A DNA stretch of 64,000 nucleotides from Geomonas sp. RF6 (GCF_021044625.1 NZ_CP087999.1:4857001-4921000); one strand, 5' to 3'. Counted from the stretch's first letter, positions 19,370 to 28,420 are shown. The notes: generated from the sequence alone by a model not told the origin. Translations and numbers: made by a program.

Positions 19370-20230
19370 CTACACCCTTGCTTCCAGTTGCAGCACCGGC
19401 TGGTCCTGTCCGATGAGACCCACGGCGTCGGCACGGCACTGGTTGCAGTGCTTGAACTGCCCGATCACCTTTTCATTCGCCGCCCGCAGCGCCTCGAGCC
19501 GTTTCGGCGAAGGGGGAAGGATCCCGGCGAAGTCCGCCTGCGGGATCAGGGGCATGATATTCATGACGTACGCGCCAAGGCTCTTCACCTTCTGGGAGAT
19601 GAGGGGGATTTCCTCCTCGTTGATGCCGGGGATGCAGACTGTGTTGATCTTTATGGTCATGTCCAGTTCCGCCGCCAGGCGGATTCCCTCCAGCTGGTTT
19701 CGCACCAGGATCTCCGCGCCCTCTTCTCCCGTGTAGGTCTTCCCGTTGTGGTGAACATAGGAATAGATCCGGGCGCCGACGCGCGGGTCGAGAGCATTGA
19801 GGGTGACGGTGAGGCTATGCAGCCCGATCTCTTTCAAAAGGTGCATCTTCTCCGGGAGAAGGAGGCCGTTTGTGCTCATGCACTTCAAAAGCTCGGGGTA
19901 CTCCGCATCGATCATGCGGAACGTCTCGAACGTCTCCGGATTGAAAAGGGGGTCGCCCGGACCGGCGATGCCGATGACCTTGATGATGGGCCCCATTATC
20001 GGGCTCCCCATCGTCTCCCGAACCTTCTCCATTGCCTCCGCGGGGGTCAGCAGCCGGCTCGTCACGCCTGGACGCGATTCATTGGCGCAGTCATGGCGCC
20101 GCGTGCAGTAGCCACACTTGATATTGCACCGCGGTGCCACGGCCAGATGCATCCTGCCGTTTTTGCGGTGATTTCCACCGAAGCACGGGTGTCCCTGGAT
20201 CTTCTCTTTCCCCTTACAAGATGTAGCCAT
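19370..20230 (-). CDS. nifB: Nitrogenase cofactor synthase NifB (short form)
   Basis: Radical SAM enzyme that builds the NifB-co [8Fe-9S-C] precursor of the nitrogenase cofactor. 286 residues, i.e. the form without the C-terminal NifX-like domain. HPCFGGNHRKNGRMHLAVAP precedes the radical SAM cysteines in CNIKCGYCTRRHDC; GIAGPGDPLFNPETF and STNGLLLPEKM follow, and the family signature CNQCRADAVG is near the C-terminus. GGGAGG precedes the ATG. A sigma-54 promoter lies about 165 bases upstream. NifX-type partners are encoded separately at 22880 and 23652. Confidence 0.95.
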   Translation of the reverse strand: MATSCKGKEKIQGHPCFGGNHRKNGRMHLAVAPRCNIKCGYCTRRHDCANESRPGVTSRLLTPAEAMEKVRETMGSPIMGPIIKVIGIAGPGDPLFNPETFETFRMIDAEYPELLKCMSTNGLLLPEKMHLLKEIGLHSLTVTLNALDPRVGARIYSYVHHNGKTYTGEEGAEILVRNQLEGIRLAAELDMTIKINTVCIPGINEEEIPLISQKVKSLGAYVMNIMPLIPQADFAGILPPSPKRLEALRAANEKVIGQFKHCNQCRADAVGLIGQDQPVLQLEARV

Positions 20231-20703
20231 TTTTTCCTCCCTTTCTGCGGTGCCGTTCCAACTACGGCAGGGAACGCGCAGGCTCCATGCGGAACCGGCG
20301 CTCGATGAGAAAACGCGGCGCGAGGCCGTGGTAGTTGTGCGGTGGGTGGTGATCTTCCGGTGCTGCCAGCGGCCAGCTTGCTGTAGCCTCTAATTAGCAG
20401 TTAGCATGCCAGCAGGAAGCTGCCCGTAACCGCCGGTATTTCTTGGCCTTTCAAGCAGAAATTGATCTCCCGGCATCGCCCGCATCTGCCTCACACCACC
20501 CGGTAACGACTATTTTTTAGGCATTGGAATATCGAATCCCGGGGCAGCCCGCCGCGCCGCACAGAGATGCCGCTTCACCTGCGGTCGCGCCTTTCGCCGC
20601 GAGTTCGCCTTCTTGCTGCAATTGAAGCCAGAGGGCTCCGTTCTCCGGCCCTTGCTACCCTCCCGCACCCGGAACAGGCGTAATAATTGCTTCCCCAGCT
20701 CTC
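20231..20703. other. nifB-draG divergent gap
   Basis: Besides the sigma-54 site at 20396, I see no gene. The nifB leader of about 155 bases can form hairpins (for example GGTTCC/GGAGCC), but none has the AnnGnn hexaloop or T-run seen before nifH. No clear promoter is visible for draG. Confidence 0.5.
20396..20411 (-). promoter_or_regulatory. Sigma-54 promoter of nifB
   Basis: Minus strand TGGCATGCTAACTGCT: GG and GC are ten bases apart as required for -24/-12 promoters. The CTGCT -12 box is the same as that of nifV. Confidence 0.65.
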
Positions 20704-21612
20704 ATGGCCGAGCGAACTGCTTCAGACATAATTTCCCGCGCACGCGCAGCCTTCATCGGACTTGCCGTAGGTGATGCCTTGGGCGCTCCTGTGGAGTTCA
20801 TGACGCGCGGGGAGATTAGCGAGAAGTACGGCGTGCTGGAGGAGATGGTGGGAGGTGGCTGGCTTCGCCTCAAGCCGGGACAGGTAACCGACGACACCGA
20901 TATGTCGCTTGCGGTAAGCCGCGCTATCGTGGAGAGCGGCGGCTGGTCACTGAAAGCGATCGCGGAGAACTTTGCGCTATGGCTCAGGTCGAAACCGGTA
21001 GACGTGGGAGACACCTGCCGCCGCGGCATCAGGAACTACATGCTGAAGGGTGTAATGGAGTCGCCGCCGAACGAATGGGACGGCGGCAACGGCGCCGTGA
21101 TGCGGATGCTACCGGTGGCGCTCTGTACGGTCGGCGATCGCGCACTCCTGGAAGATTACGCGAGGCAGCAGGCGCATCTCACCCACAACCATCCCCTCTC
21201 CGATGCGGCGTGCATCTCTTTTGGCGCCATGATGCACCTTGCCCTCATCGGGCGCTCCCGGACGCGACTGCGGGAGGAGACTGACGCTCTTATTGCGGCA
21301 TACCCCACCTTTCACTTCGAGCCGTACAAGGGGCTCGCCACCGGATACGTCGTGGACACGATGCAGACCGTGTTTCACACCTTCTTCGGAACCCGTTCTT
21401 TTGAGGATTGTCTGGTGCAAACGGTAAATCAGGGAGGAGACGCGGATACCACTGGCGCCATAGCCGGAGCGGTCGCAGGGGCGTACTACGGTGAGGCTGA
21501 GATCCCGGCGCGGTGGGTAAAGAGGCTGGACAAGAAACTGGTGGCTGAGTTGAATTATCTGGCGGAGAGGCTGGTGCGGATGGCACCGCTTGTAAAGGGC
21601 TCATTGGACTAG
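20704..21612 (+). CDS. draG: ADP-ribosyl-dinitrogenase reductase glycohydrolase
   Basis: Removes ADP-ribose from NifH to reactivate nitrogenase. 302 residues, normal length. Di-manganese site motifs are visible: TDDTDMS (about 62-68) and the C-terminal QGGDADTTGAIAGA. The opening AAFIGLAVGDALGAPVEF is typical of ADP-ribosylglycohydrolases. The ATG has poor Shine-Dalgarno pairing. It is on the opposite strand to draT and convergent with it rather than in the classic draTG operon. Confidence 0.92.
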   Translation: MAERTASDIISRARAAFIGLAVGDALGAPVEFMTRGEISEKYGVLEEMVGGGWLRLKPGQVTDDTDMSLAVSRAIVESGGWSLKAIAENFALWLRSKPVDVGDTCRRGIRNYMLKGVMESPPNEWDGGNGAVMRMLPVALCTVGDRALLEDYARQQAHLTHNHPLSDAACISFGAMMHLALIGRSRTRLREETDALIAAYPTFHFEPYKGLATGYVVDTMQTVFHTFFGTRSFEDCLVQTVNQGGDADTTGAIAGAVAGAYYGEAEIPARWVKRLDKKLVAELNYLAERLVRMAPLVKGSLD

Positions 21613-21630
21613 GCCAGGCGTGACTAAATC

Positions 21631-21886
21631 AAATCCCCCCTGTCCCCAAAGGTTCTTCCGGGAATTCTGGGGAACGCGCTACAAGAATCCGGGTGCCCCC
21701 ACGCTGGAGCGTAGGCATCTTGCCTGCGATGGCGGCGCAGCCGCCACAGACCGCGCGGCTGGCGCCGCGGTACAGGCTGGGAAGCCTGTGCTCCAGCGCG
21801 GCGCCACTAGTGTCCCCTCACCTCAACGTAAGAGACCGGGCTCCATTCCCGGAATTCCCGGATGAACCTTCGCAAAGGGGGGAACG
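21631..21886. mobile_element. MITE-like insertion splitting an S element
   Basis: The S element is broken after AAATCCCCCCTGTCCCC (21631-21647) and resumes with CCTTCGCAAAGGGGGG at 21867-21886. The roughly 220-base insert has imperfect terminal inverted repeats: AAGGTTCTTCCGGGAATTC at the left and the complement of AAGGTTCATCCGGGAATTC at the right. It carries a W-type repeat (GCTGGAGCGTAGGCATC and its inverted half CTGTGCTCCAGC) and no coding frame. The rest of 21613-21950 is featureless. Confidence 0.65.
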
Positions 21887-21950
21887 TAAGGCCTCGCTCA
21901 CGCCTTTGATTGCACGTACATCGCGGCTTCCCGTGATTCCTCTCAAGCTT

Positions 21951-22745
21951 TCACACGCTGCACATGATCCGCTTCACGAGATAGTCCCCTCCCACAACCA
22001 TGCACTCGTCCTCCCCTTTCAGGATCGAATTCGGCAGCAGATCGCTGTAGAAAAAGATCTTGCACAGCGGTACACGCACCTCCCACACGATGAAGCCGAA
22101 TTCCCACGCGCGCTCCTCCATGGTCGTGAAGGAAGAGAGGTTGTTGAGCCGCACCAGCTCTTCCCTTTTGGAAACCTTCTCCAGGAGCTCGTATTCGTCC
22201 TGATCGAACGTCCCGCGATACAAGGTCATGCACGTCTCCCCCGGGTAGCGCAACGCAAGCTCGTACTGGCAGTACTCGTAGAGCAGGTCGAGCTGCGAGT
22301 TGATGGCGCTGGTGCGCATGCTCCCCTTGGTGCGATCAAAGGCGTAGGCAAGGTACTGGTCGCTGTGCTGGCTTACGATCGGCGCCTTGTGGAAGGTCGG
22401 CGCAAGCCCCATGCGGCTCTCCACCCACCCCTTCAGCACCGCGCCCTCGATGGAGTTGGAATCCATCATCCAGCCGCGCAGAAAGCGCAGGTAGGAGTTC
22501 TTGAGCGCCTTGCGTGCACCGTCCGTCTTCTGGTCCTGCCACTGGTGCAGCTGGAACTTCACCGACATGTAATCGTTGAATATCTCGGCACGCTGGTGAG
22601 GGGTCTCAAGTGTAGCGAGGCGGTCAAAGAGGAATCTGTTGGCAAGACGCACCCCCTGGATCTCCAGTGGCTGCGGGTTTTCGTTGAAGTGGCGCGAGGC
22701 GATAACCCACGGGGGAAGATTGCACTGGTTAAAGGAGTTCAGCAC
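21951..22745 (-). CDS. draT: NAD(+)-dinitrogenase-reductase ADP-D-ribosyltransferase
   Basis: Switches nitrogenase off by ADP-ribosylating an arginine of NifH when ammonium or darkness/energy signals appear. 264 residues, near the family norm. The conserved opening NLPPWVIASRHFNENPQPL is followed by IQGVRLANRFLFDRLATL; the TLYRGTFDQDEY stretch likely supplies the NAD-binding arginine, and SSFTTMEERAWEFG follows. It is transcribed in the same direction as the nif genes but behind a terminator, so it probably has its own promoter in 22746-22833. Confidence 0.93.
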   Translation of the reverse strand: MLNSFNQCNLPPWVIASRHFNENPQPLEIQGVRLANRFLFDRLATLETPHQRAEIFNDYMSVKFQLHQWQDQKTDGARKALKNSYLRFLRGWMMDSNSIEGAVLKGWVESRMGLAPTFHKAPIVSQHSDQYLAYAFDRTKGSMRTSAINSQLDLLYEYCQYELALRYPGETCMTLYRGTFDQDEYELLEKVSKREELVRLNNLSSFTTMEERAWEFGFIVWEVRVPLCKIFFYSDLLPNSILKGEDECMVVGGDYLVKRIMCSV

Positions 22746-22833
22746 GGGCTATCACCTCTTTGTGATATTGATCAGGTGGAGAGTCACCATTGTGAAGGCG
22801 CTGCCTCGGGACAGGCAGCCTCGAATGCGCCAC

Positions 22834-22864
22834 AAAAGGGACTGGCACCTGCGGAGCCAGTCCC
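22834..22864 (-). terminator. Terminator at the end of the nif operon
   Basis: Minus strand GGGACTGGC pairs with GCCAGTCCC over a nine-base loop, followed by TTTTGTGG. It is 15 bases past the second NifX-like stop. Confidence 0.8.
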
Positions 22865-22879
22865 TCGGGGGTGTCCCCC

Positions 22880-23212
22880 TTACAGGAGCACCTTCGCCAG
22901 CTCGAGGAGCGTTTCCTTGATCGGCCCCTCGACCGTGTACTGCTCGATGCCGAGGCGGGAAAGCTCCTGCCGCGGGGCCTCCCCCATCATGGCGCACACG
23001 ATCGCGCGGCAACCGTTCAGCGCGTCTGCAGTCCCTTTCAGCGTATGGGTGCGCAGGGGGTGTTCCGGATCAAACTGGCAATAACGCTCCACTTTCTTCT
23101 CATCGACAAGTACCACCTTGCCGTCGGATACCTCGTAGATCAGGAAGCGCTCGGCGTGCCCGAAATGCTGGTCTATCTGCTTGCCATCTTTTGATGCAAC
23201 CGCGATAAGCAT
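22880..23212 (-). CDS. NifX/NifB-C-terminal-like cofactor-binding protein
   Basis: 110 residues belonging to the dinitrogenase iron-molybdenum cofactor family (MLIAVASKDGKQIDQHFGHAERFLIYEV). The HFGHA histidines are the usual cofactor-proximal residues. It could take the place of the C-terminal domain missing from the short NifB. GGAGG lies five bases before the ATG. Last gene of the nif operon. Confidence 0.85.
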   Translation of the reverse strand: MLIAVASKDGKQIDQHFGHAERFLIYEVSDGKVVLVDEKKVERYCQFDPEHPLRTHTLKGTADALNGCRAIVCAMMGEAPRQELSRLGIEQYTVEGPIKETLLELAKVLL

Positions 23213-23309
23213 GTCAGCCTCCGTTGAGTTGAAGTATGGGTCCGGGGTGTTAGTGCGGGGTGAAGCCGCCCCGGTCGAGACGGCTCCACCTCCTGTGATG
23301 GAGCTCGTC

Positions 23310-23573
23310 CTAGAGCAACACCGGCTCGAACGAGAAGCACTTCTTCGAGCAGGTCTTGCCGCATGCCATGCAACCGATGCAGTTGCCGGGGTTGGAAACC
23401 TTCATGAACATCTTCGCGGAGTCGTCCTCGTCCACCTCCTCGAATGCAAGGACGTCGTGGGCGCATACCTTGTAGCAGCGCGCGCACCCGATACAGGTCT
23501 CCTCGTCGATGTTTTTGATGAACTGCGGGGTGTACTCTTTCTTGTCCCTGGTCAAACCGGTAATGTATGCCAT
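23310..23573 (-). CDS. Nitrogenase-associated 2[4Fe-4S] ferredoxin
   Basis: 87 residues from ATG 23573 (MAYITGLTRDKKEY), chosen because AAGGAG is eight bases upstream; a GTG nine bases earlier overlaps that site. Two cluster motifs, CIGCARCYKVCAHDV and CIGCMACGKTCSKKC, the second with an extra spacer cysteine as in FdxB/FdxN-type ferredoxins found near nifX. Likely electron donor in cofactor assembly. Confidence 0.9.
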   Translation of the reverse strand: MAYITGLTRDKKEYTPQFIKNIDEETCIGCARCYKVCAHDVLAFEEVDEDDSAKMFMKVSNPGNCIGCMACGKTCSKKCFSFEPVLL

Positions 23574-23651
23574 CTCTCCCACTCCTTTGTCGATTTCAGC
23601 GTTTCGCCGTCTTTGATGATGCGCAGTAGCGCTTGTACATGGTTCATCTCT

Positions 23652-24038
23652 TTACTCGTCCAGAAACGACCCCGCCGTCCCCTTGTTCAGCGCCTTGCGC
23701 AGCCATGGCGGAGGGTTTCCCTGCAGGACTTGCTGGAGCTTTTCCACTGCTTCCTTTACCGGCACAGGCTCGTTCGTCTTAAGCGGATGGATCTTCTTCG
23801 CCACCAGCTTTGCGGCTGCAGGGCCGCCGATGCGGACGGTATAGACCATGGCGCAATCGGAAATGGCGTCGGCTCGGGCCTGGATCTTGTCCTCTTCGTC
23901 CTCCCCGGTCTCACCTATCCTGATCGTTTCCAGGAAAGATGCCTCGTCGGCTCCCACCTCCCAGATGGTGAAGCTGGTGGACATGCCGAAATGTTCGTCG
24001 ATGATTTCGCCGGTACTGCTGGTAAATGCGATCTTCAT
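23652..24038 (-). CDS. nifX: Nitrogenase cofactor carrier protein NifX
   Basis: 128 residues from ATG 24038 (MKIAFTSSTGEIIDEHFG) with GGAG upstream; the frame runs on upstream antiparallel to no known protein. It binds and shuttles NifB-co or the VK-cluster to NifEN. DEHFGMSTSFTIWEV is the family motif, and the tail PPPWLRKAL is shared with NifX proteins. It starts 17 bases after the nifEN stop. Confidence 0.9.
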   Translation of the reverse strand: MKIAFTSSTGEIIDEHFGMSTSFTIWEVGADEASFLETIRIGETGEDEEDKIQARADAISDCAMVYTVRIGGPAAAKLVAKKIHPLKTNEPVPVKEAVEKLQQVLQGNPPPWLRKALNKGTAGSFLDE

Positions 24039-24055
24039 AAGGGCTCCTTTTGCGC

Positions 24056-26809
24056 TTAGTTGTGCGAGAGCTTCTGCGCCTCTTTGGCATTTGCCTGGAA
24101 GATGTTTGCCGTCTCGAAGATGAGGTTCATGGTGCCGCGGTAGCCGACCCACATCTTCTGGTGGGCGCCGAGCCTGTCGAAGTGCGGGTAGCCTGTCCTC
24201 AGATGCGCCTTGATACCGAGCTTGGCCGCGGCCTGCCTGCCGTTGCTGTTCGCCACCAGGAGATCCGCCCCTTGCGCCATCCCCTCGAGATCCTCCAGAT
24301 CGCCGACGGAAACGTCCGGACATGGGAGGGAGTCGAGACCGCGCGTCCTCGTCGCCGCCAGCGCGACCTCCACGTTGCACCCCATGCTGCTGAGAAAGAG
24401 GGTCATCGCCTTCAGCGCGTCCGACTCCAGGGCAATGGCGATCTTCTTCTTCCCGAACTGGTAGTGGCAGTCCACCATGGCATCCATAAGGCGCCCCCGC
24501 ATGCGCAGCTGCTTTTCCGGGATCGGCCCCCCCGAGATCGCAGAGAGCGTTTCCACTATGGCATCGACCTCGGCAAGCCCGGTAGCGGAGTTGAACCCGT
24601 AGCAGGGGATGCCGAATTTCTCCTTCAGCTTCAGACCCGCCTTCGCCAGACTGTCCCCCACATAGATCGTGGCGCAGCTGCGGCCGGCGAGGCGTATCCG
24701 GTCCACCCCGGTTCCTCCCATCGCCAGATGCGAGACCTGCTCGTCGATGTGGCCGTCGAGGGAGCAGGAGATGTCGGGGATAGTGAGGACCGTAAGGCCG
24801 AAGGACTCCATCAGCTCCTTCAGCTCCTCCACTTCCGCCGGGGTCAGGTGATGCCCGGGGAGGAAGTTCACCTGCCCGGGGATCTTTTCTCCACCTTCAG
24901 CAAGGGTAGTGAGGATCGCTTCCACAGCGGCCGCGTACCCTTCCTGCAGGGAGCCGCAGTAGTCGGGGGTGGAGGCATGGATGATCGGGGTCCCGTTGTA
25001 CTCGGGGTGCTCCTGTCGGAAGGTAGCGATGGCGCTTCTGACGTCGTCCCCCATCGTCTCGGTCAGACCGGAAGTCATGACGCCCACCACCCCCGGCTGG
25101 AACTTTTCGATGACCCGACCGAGCCCCTTCTTCAGGTTGTTCCAGCCGCCGAAGATGGCGGTGTCCTCGCTCATGGCGGTGGAATTGAGCGGTATCGATT
25201 CCTTGAAGTGCCGCGAGAGCTGCAGCCTGATAAATGTGGAGCATCCCTGCGCTCCGTGCAGCAGCCCCAGCATCCGATCGATGCCGAGAAAGGCGAGCGT
25301 GGCGCCCAGTGCCGGCGAATTCTTTTGCGGGTTTACCGTGGCGCACTTCTGCGGCACCTTCACTCGCGAGAGGGAGATGTCCTCCGACAGAAAGCGCTCC
25401 GCGTGCCCGCGAGCGTACTCCAGATCCGCAGCGAGTCTCTCCGACCCCTTCTCCGCAGGGGACGCCTCGCGCAGCGCCTTCCAGATCGGGTTGTTCACCG
25501 TGAGGTCGAGCTGCTTTGCGAAGGTCACCATCCCCTCGTACCCCGCATAGGGGTGGGAGCGGCCGTGGTTTATGTCCAAAAAGGGGGTCTTCGTCTTCAG
25601 CGCGAGGAACTTCGTCTTGCCCCCCGCGACGATCAGGTCCGGCATCTTCTCGTACATGACGCTCAGGAGCCCTGCGGTGCTGGTATCCTCTATGATCTTC
25701 GCGTCCTTGTGCATCAGCGCCTTCATGCGGTAGAAGTCCTCGAGAGTGGAGTTCTGCGTCCCGGCGGCGAGGATCTCCACCCCCAGCTCTGCAAGCGCAT
25801 TCACCATCGACCAGGTCTTTACCCCGCCGGTGAAAAGGACGGCGCGCTTCCCCTCGAGTTTTTCCCGATACGGCGCGATACTCTCCCGGCAGCGGCGCTC
25901 TTCCTCCTCGATAAGCTTCTCCACCCGCTCCTGCATCACGGCGTGCGACAGCGCGGACTTATCCAGCGCCCTGGCGATGTCGCGCAGCGCCTTCGCGGTG
26001 TCGGTCATCCCGTAGAAGGACTCCTCGATGTACGGGATGCCGTAATTTTTCTGCATCTTCTTGGCGAGATTGGTGAGGCTCTTCGAGCAGACGATTACGT
26101 TCAGCTTCGCGCGGTGCGCGTAGCGCAGATCCTCGTAGCGCGCGTCTCCGCTGATGCAGGAAAGCACCCTGATTCCGAGCTTCTCAAAGAGCGGCAGCAT
26201 TCCCCACAGGTCGCCTGCGATGTTGTACTCGCCTATCAGATTGATGTCGTAGGGGGTCGTGGTCGCAGGCTCCGCGGACCCGATGACGTACTTGTACAGG
26301 ACCTCCCCCGCCAGCCTGTTGCCGATATTTTTGTCCCCGATGAAGCCGGGGGTGTTCACCGGGATCACGGGAATGGATACTCTTTCTGCGGCAGCCTTGC
26401 ACACCGCCTCTATGTCGTCGCCGGTCATGGCGGTGACGCAGGTGGCGTAGACAAAGATCGCCTTCGCCTCGTGCCCGTAGCGTTGCGCCAGCTCGAGGAT
26501 CGCCTTGTACAGCTTCTTCTCGCCGCCGAAGATGACGTCGTTTTCCAGCATCTCGGTGGTGAAGCCGCGCCTGTAGAGCTGGGAGCCGCTGGAACGGGCG
26601 CCGCGGTTGTCCCAGGAATTTCCCGCGCAGGCGATGGGGCCGTGGACCAGGTGGATGACATCGGTAAGGGGCATAAGGACGACGCGCGCTCCGTCGTAGG
26701 CGCAGGAGCGTTCCGTCCCCTCCCCCGGCTCCGATACCTTGCAGAATTTCGGAGCACCCGCGTCATTCGTCTTGCAGTCTGTAACGTCGTACCAATCCGG
26801 CTTTGCCAT
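24056..26809 (-). CDS. nifEN: Fused nitrogenase cofactor scaffold NifE-NifN
   Basis: 917 residues combining both scaffold subunits on which the iron-sulfur precursor is matured to FeMo-co. The NifE half (about 1-450) has RSCAYDGARVV, GPIACAGNSWDNRG, YATCVTAMTGDDI and FLDINHGRSHPYAGYEGM. The NifN half (about 480-917) opens QKCATVNPQKNSPALGATLAF and contains HGAQGCSTFIRL and SGLTETMGDDV. There is no stop or frameshift at the junction. The fusion is known from Geobacter species. Gene order nifK-nifEN-nifX supports operon transcription. Confidence 0.95.
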   Translation of the reverse strand: MAKPDWYDVTDCKTNDAGAPKFCKVSEPGEGTERSCAYDGARVVLMPLTDVIHLVHGPIACAGNSWDNRGARSSGSQLYRRGFTTEMLENDVIFGGEKKLYKAILELAQRYGHEAKAIFVYATCVTAMTGDDIEAVCKAAAERVSIPVIPVNTPGFIGDKNIGNRLAGEVLYKYVIGSAEPATTTPYDINLIGEYNIAGDLWGMLPLFEKLGIRVLSCISGDARYEDLRYAHRAKLNVIVCSKSLTNLAKKMQKNYGIPYIEESFYGMTDTAKALRDIARALDKSALSHAVMQERVEKLIEEEERRCRESIAPYREKLEGKRAVLFTGGVKTWSMVNALAELGVEILAAGTQNSTLEDFYRMKALMHKDAKIIEDTSTAGLLSVMYEKMPDLIVAGGKTKFLALKTKTPFLDINHGRSHPYAGYEGMVTFAKQLDLTVNNPIWKALREASPAEKGSERLAADLEYARGHAERFLSEDISLSRVKVPQKCATVNPQKNSPALGATLAFLGIDRMLGLLHGAQGCSTFIRLQLSRHFKESIPLNSTAMSEDTAIFGGWNNLKKGLGRVIEKFQPGVVGVMTSGLTETMGDDVRSAIATFRQEHPEYNGTPIIHASTPDYCGSLQEGYAAAVEAILTTLAEGGEKIPGQVNFLPGHHLTPAEVEELKELMESFGLTVLTIPDISCSLDGHIDEQVSHLAMGGTGVDRIRLAGRSCATIYVGDSLAKAGLKLKEKFGIPCYGFNSATGLAEVDAIVETLSAISGGPIPEKQLRMRGRLMDAMVDCHYQFGKKKIAIALESDALKAMTLFLSSMGCNVEVALAATRTRGLDSLPCPDVSVGDLEDLEGMAQGADLLVANSNGRQAAAKLGIKAHLRTGYPHFDRLGAHQKMWVGYRGTMNLIFETANIFQANAKEAQKLSHN

Positions 26810-26845
26810 AAGAGCCCCCTTGCTCTTTTACTTCTTTGCTGCTCC

Positions 26846-26873
26846 CCCCCCTCCCATGACGAGAGAGGGGGGA
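26846..26873 (-). terminator. Hairpin between nifK and nifEN
   Basis: A CCCCCCTC-type arm pairs with GAGGGGGG. No strong T-run follows, so it may set the ratio of structural to scaffold transcripts. Confidence 0.4.
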
Positions 26874-26882
26874 TTGTTGTTC

Positions 26883-28352
26883 CTAGCGCATGAGTTCGAA
26901 GAAGCGGCTGTCGCAGGTCTCGTCGACTACCTCGATGAGCTTGTTGCAGATGGTGGCCATCATGTACATCGCCCCCTTGTACCCGACCAGCGGCTCGCGG
27001 TGCAGGTTTACCCTGTCAAAGATCGGGAAGCCGAACCTGAAGAGGGGGACGTTGGCGTCGCGTGCGGCGAACTTGCCGTGGGAATCGCCGATGACCGCGT
27101 CGACCGGCTCGGTCACGAGAAGGCTTCTCAAGTGCCAGAGGTCCTTGTTGATGTAGATCTTCCCGTCCTTCCCGTACGGCGAGGCATCGAGAAGCGCCTG
27201 GATCTCCTTCTCGAGCTTCTTCGTCCCCTTGGAGCAGAGGATGTGGGTCGGCACGGCGCCGACTTCCAGGAGGAAGGAGACGTAGCCGAGAAGATAATCT
27301 GGGTCGCCGTACAGGGCGAACTTCTTGCCGTGGATGTACTGGTGCGCGTCGGTGATAAGGTCGACGGCGCGGCCCCGTTCCTCTTTCAGCGTCTCCGGGA
27401 TCGGCTTGTCGAAGAGCTCGGAGAGCTTCATGAGGAGCGCGTCGGTCTTGGCGATGCCGAAAGGCATGGGGATCGCTGAGTGCTTTCCGGAGTAGTTGTC
27501 CTTCACCCACGAGAAGGTCTTTGCGGTGGAGTAGGTCCCCAGCGCGAGGGTCGCCTTGCCGTTGATCGAATCGGCCGCGTCCTCCAGCTTCGTCCCCCCC
27601 GGATAGGGGCGGTAGGTGCCGTCCAGCGGAGAGTCGAAGACGTCGGAGATGTCACCGAGTATCGTGTACGGTATCCCGAACTCCTTCAGGATCCTCTTGT
27701 ACTCCCTGAAGTTCCCGGTGTTGGCGTCGAAGCCGGGGATGAGGTTCAGCTTCCCGGTGCAGCGCCCTTCCACCTGCTTCTCGCTCGTCAAGGTCTGCAG
27801 GATGGCCAGCAGCATGGCGTCGTAGCCGTGGACATGCGAGCCGTTGAAGCTCGGGGTGTTGGCGTAGGGGACCGGGAAGTCCTTCGGCACGATCCCCTTG
27901 TTGCGGGCGTTCTTGATAAAGGCGGTCAGGTCGTCGCCGATGATCTCCGGCATGCAGGAGGTGAAGACCGAAATCATCTTCGGCTTGTACAGGGTGTAGG
28001 CATTCTCCAGCGCCTCGTGCAGGTTGTTCTGCCCGCCGAATACCGCACCGTCCTCGGTCATGGCGTCGGAGACCGCCGGTGCCGGCTCGCGGAAGTGGCG
28101 GTTCAGGGTGGAGCGGTAGTAGGAGGCGCACCCTTGCGACCCGTGCACGAAGGGGAGGCTCCCCTCGAAGGCGTGGGCGACGAGCTCGGCGCCGAGCGGC
28201 TGGCAGGCGTGGGCCGGGTTGATTACCAGCGCCTGGCGGGCGAAGTTCTTTTCCTTGTACTCTTCCGTATTGATCCAGGCGGCTACCCTCTGCACTTCCT
28301 CTTCAGGGGTCTCGGTAACCGGCTTCACTGCTAATCCAAGATTGTTAGCCAT
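26883..28352 (-). CDS. nifK: Nitrogenase molybdenum-iron protein beta chain
   Basis: Beta subunit of Mo-nitrogenase. 489 residues. P-cluster cysteines are in NPAHACQPLGA, HGSQGCASYYRS and FTSCMPEIIGDDL. Other family landmarks are NTPSFNGSHVHGYDAML, NLIPGFDANTGNFREYKRIL and GFPIFDRVNLHR. ATG 28352 is preceded by AAGGAGATATGCA. Between it and nifD is a 9-base tandem repeat. Confidence 0.97.
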   Translation of the reverse strand: MANNLGLAVKPVTETPEEEVQRVAAWINTEEYKEKNFARQALVINPAHACQPLGAELVAHAFEGSLPFVHGSQGCASYYRSTLNRHFREPAPAVSDAMTEDGAVFGGQNNLHEALENAYTLYKPKMISVFTSCMPEIIGDDLTAFIKNARNKGIVPKDFPVPYANTPSFNGSHVHGYDAMLLAILQTLTSEKQVEGRCTGKLNLIPGFDANTGNFREYKRILKEFGIPYTILGDISDVFDSPLDGTYRPYPGGTKLEDAADSINGKATLALGTYSTAKTFSWVKDNYSGKHSAIPMPFGIAKTDALLMKLSELFDKPIPETLKEERGRAVDLITDAHQYIHGKKFALYGDPDYLLGYVSFLLEVGAVPTHILCSKGTKKLEKEIQALLDASPYGKDGKIYINKDLWHLRSLLVTEPVDAVIGDSHGKFAARDANVPLFRFGFPIFDRVNLHREPLVGYKGAMYMMATICNKLIEVVDETCDSRFFELMR

Positions 28353-28420
28353 TGCATATCTCCTTGGGTGAGAGACTCATCCGTCACATCACCCTTTCTG
28401 TTAGATTCACCCGACGGGTC

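Noticed and set aside
18392-20308. A 638-codon plus-strand frame opposite the GNAT gene and nifB
   Set aside because: It covers intergenic repeats and the reverse of nifB; no recognisable motif.
20231-20395. An ANTAR-type switch in the nifB leader
   Set aside because: Stems are present, but loops are four or seven bases and no terminator with T-run is found, so the nifH pattern is not repeated.
24050-26893. A 947-codon open frame on the plus strand opposite nifEN
   Set aside because: It is the antisense of a clearly conserved gene in high-GC DNA, rich in Arg/His/Leu with no domain, and has no ribosome site.
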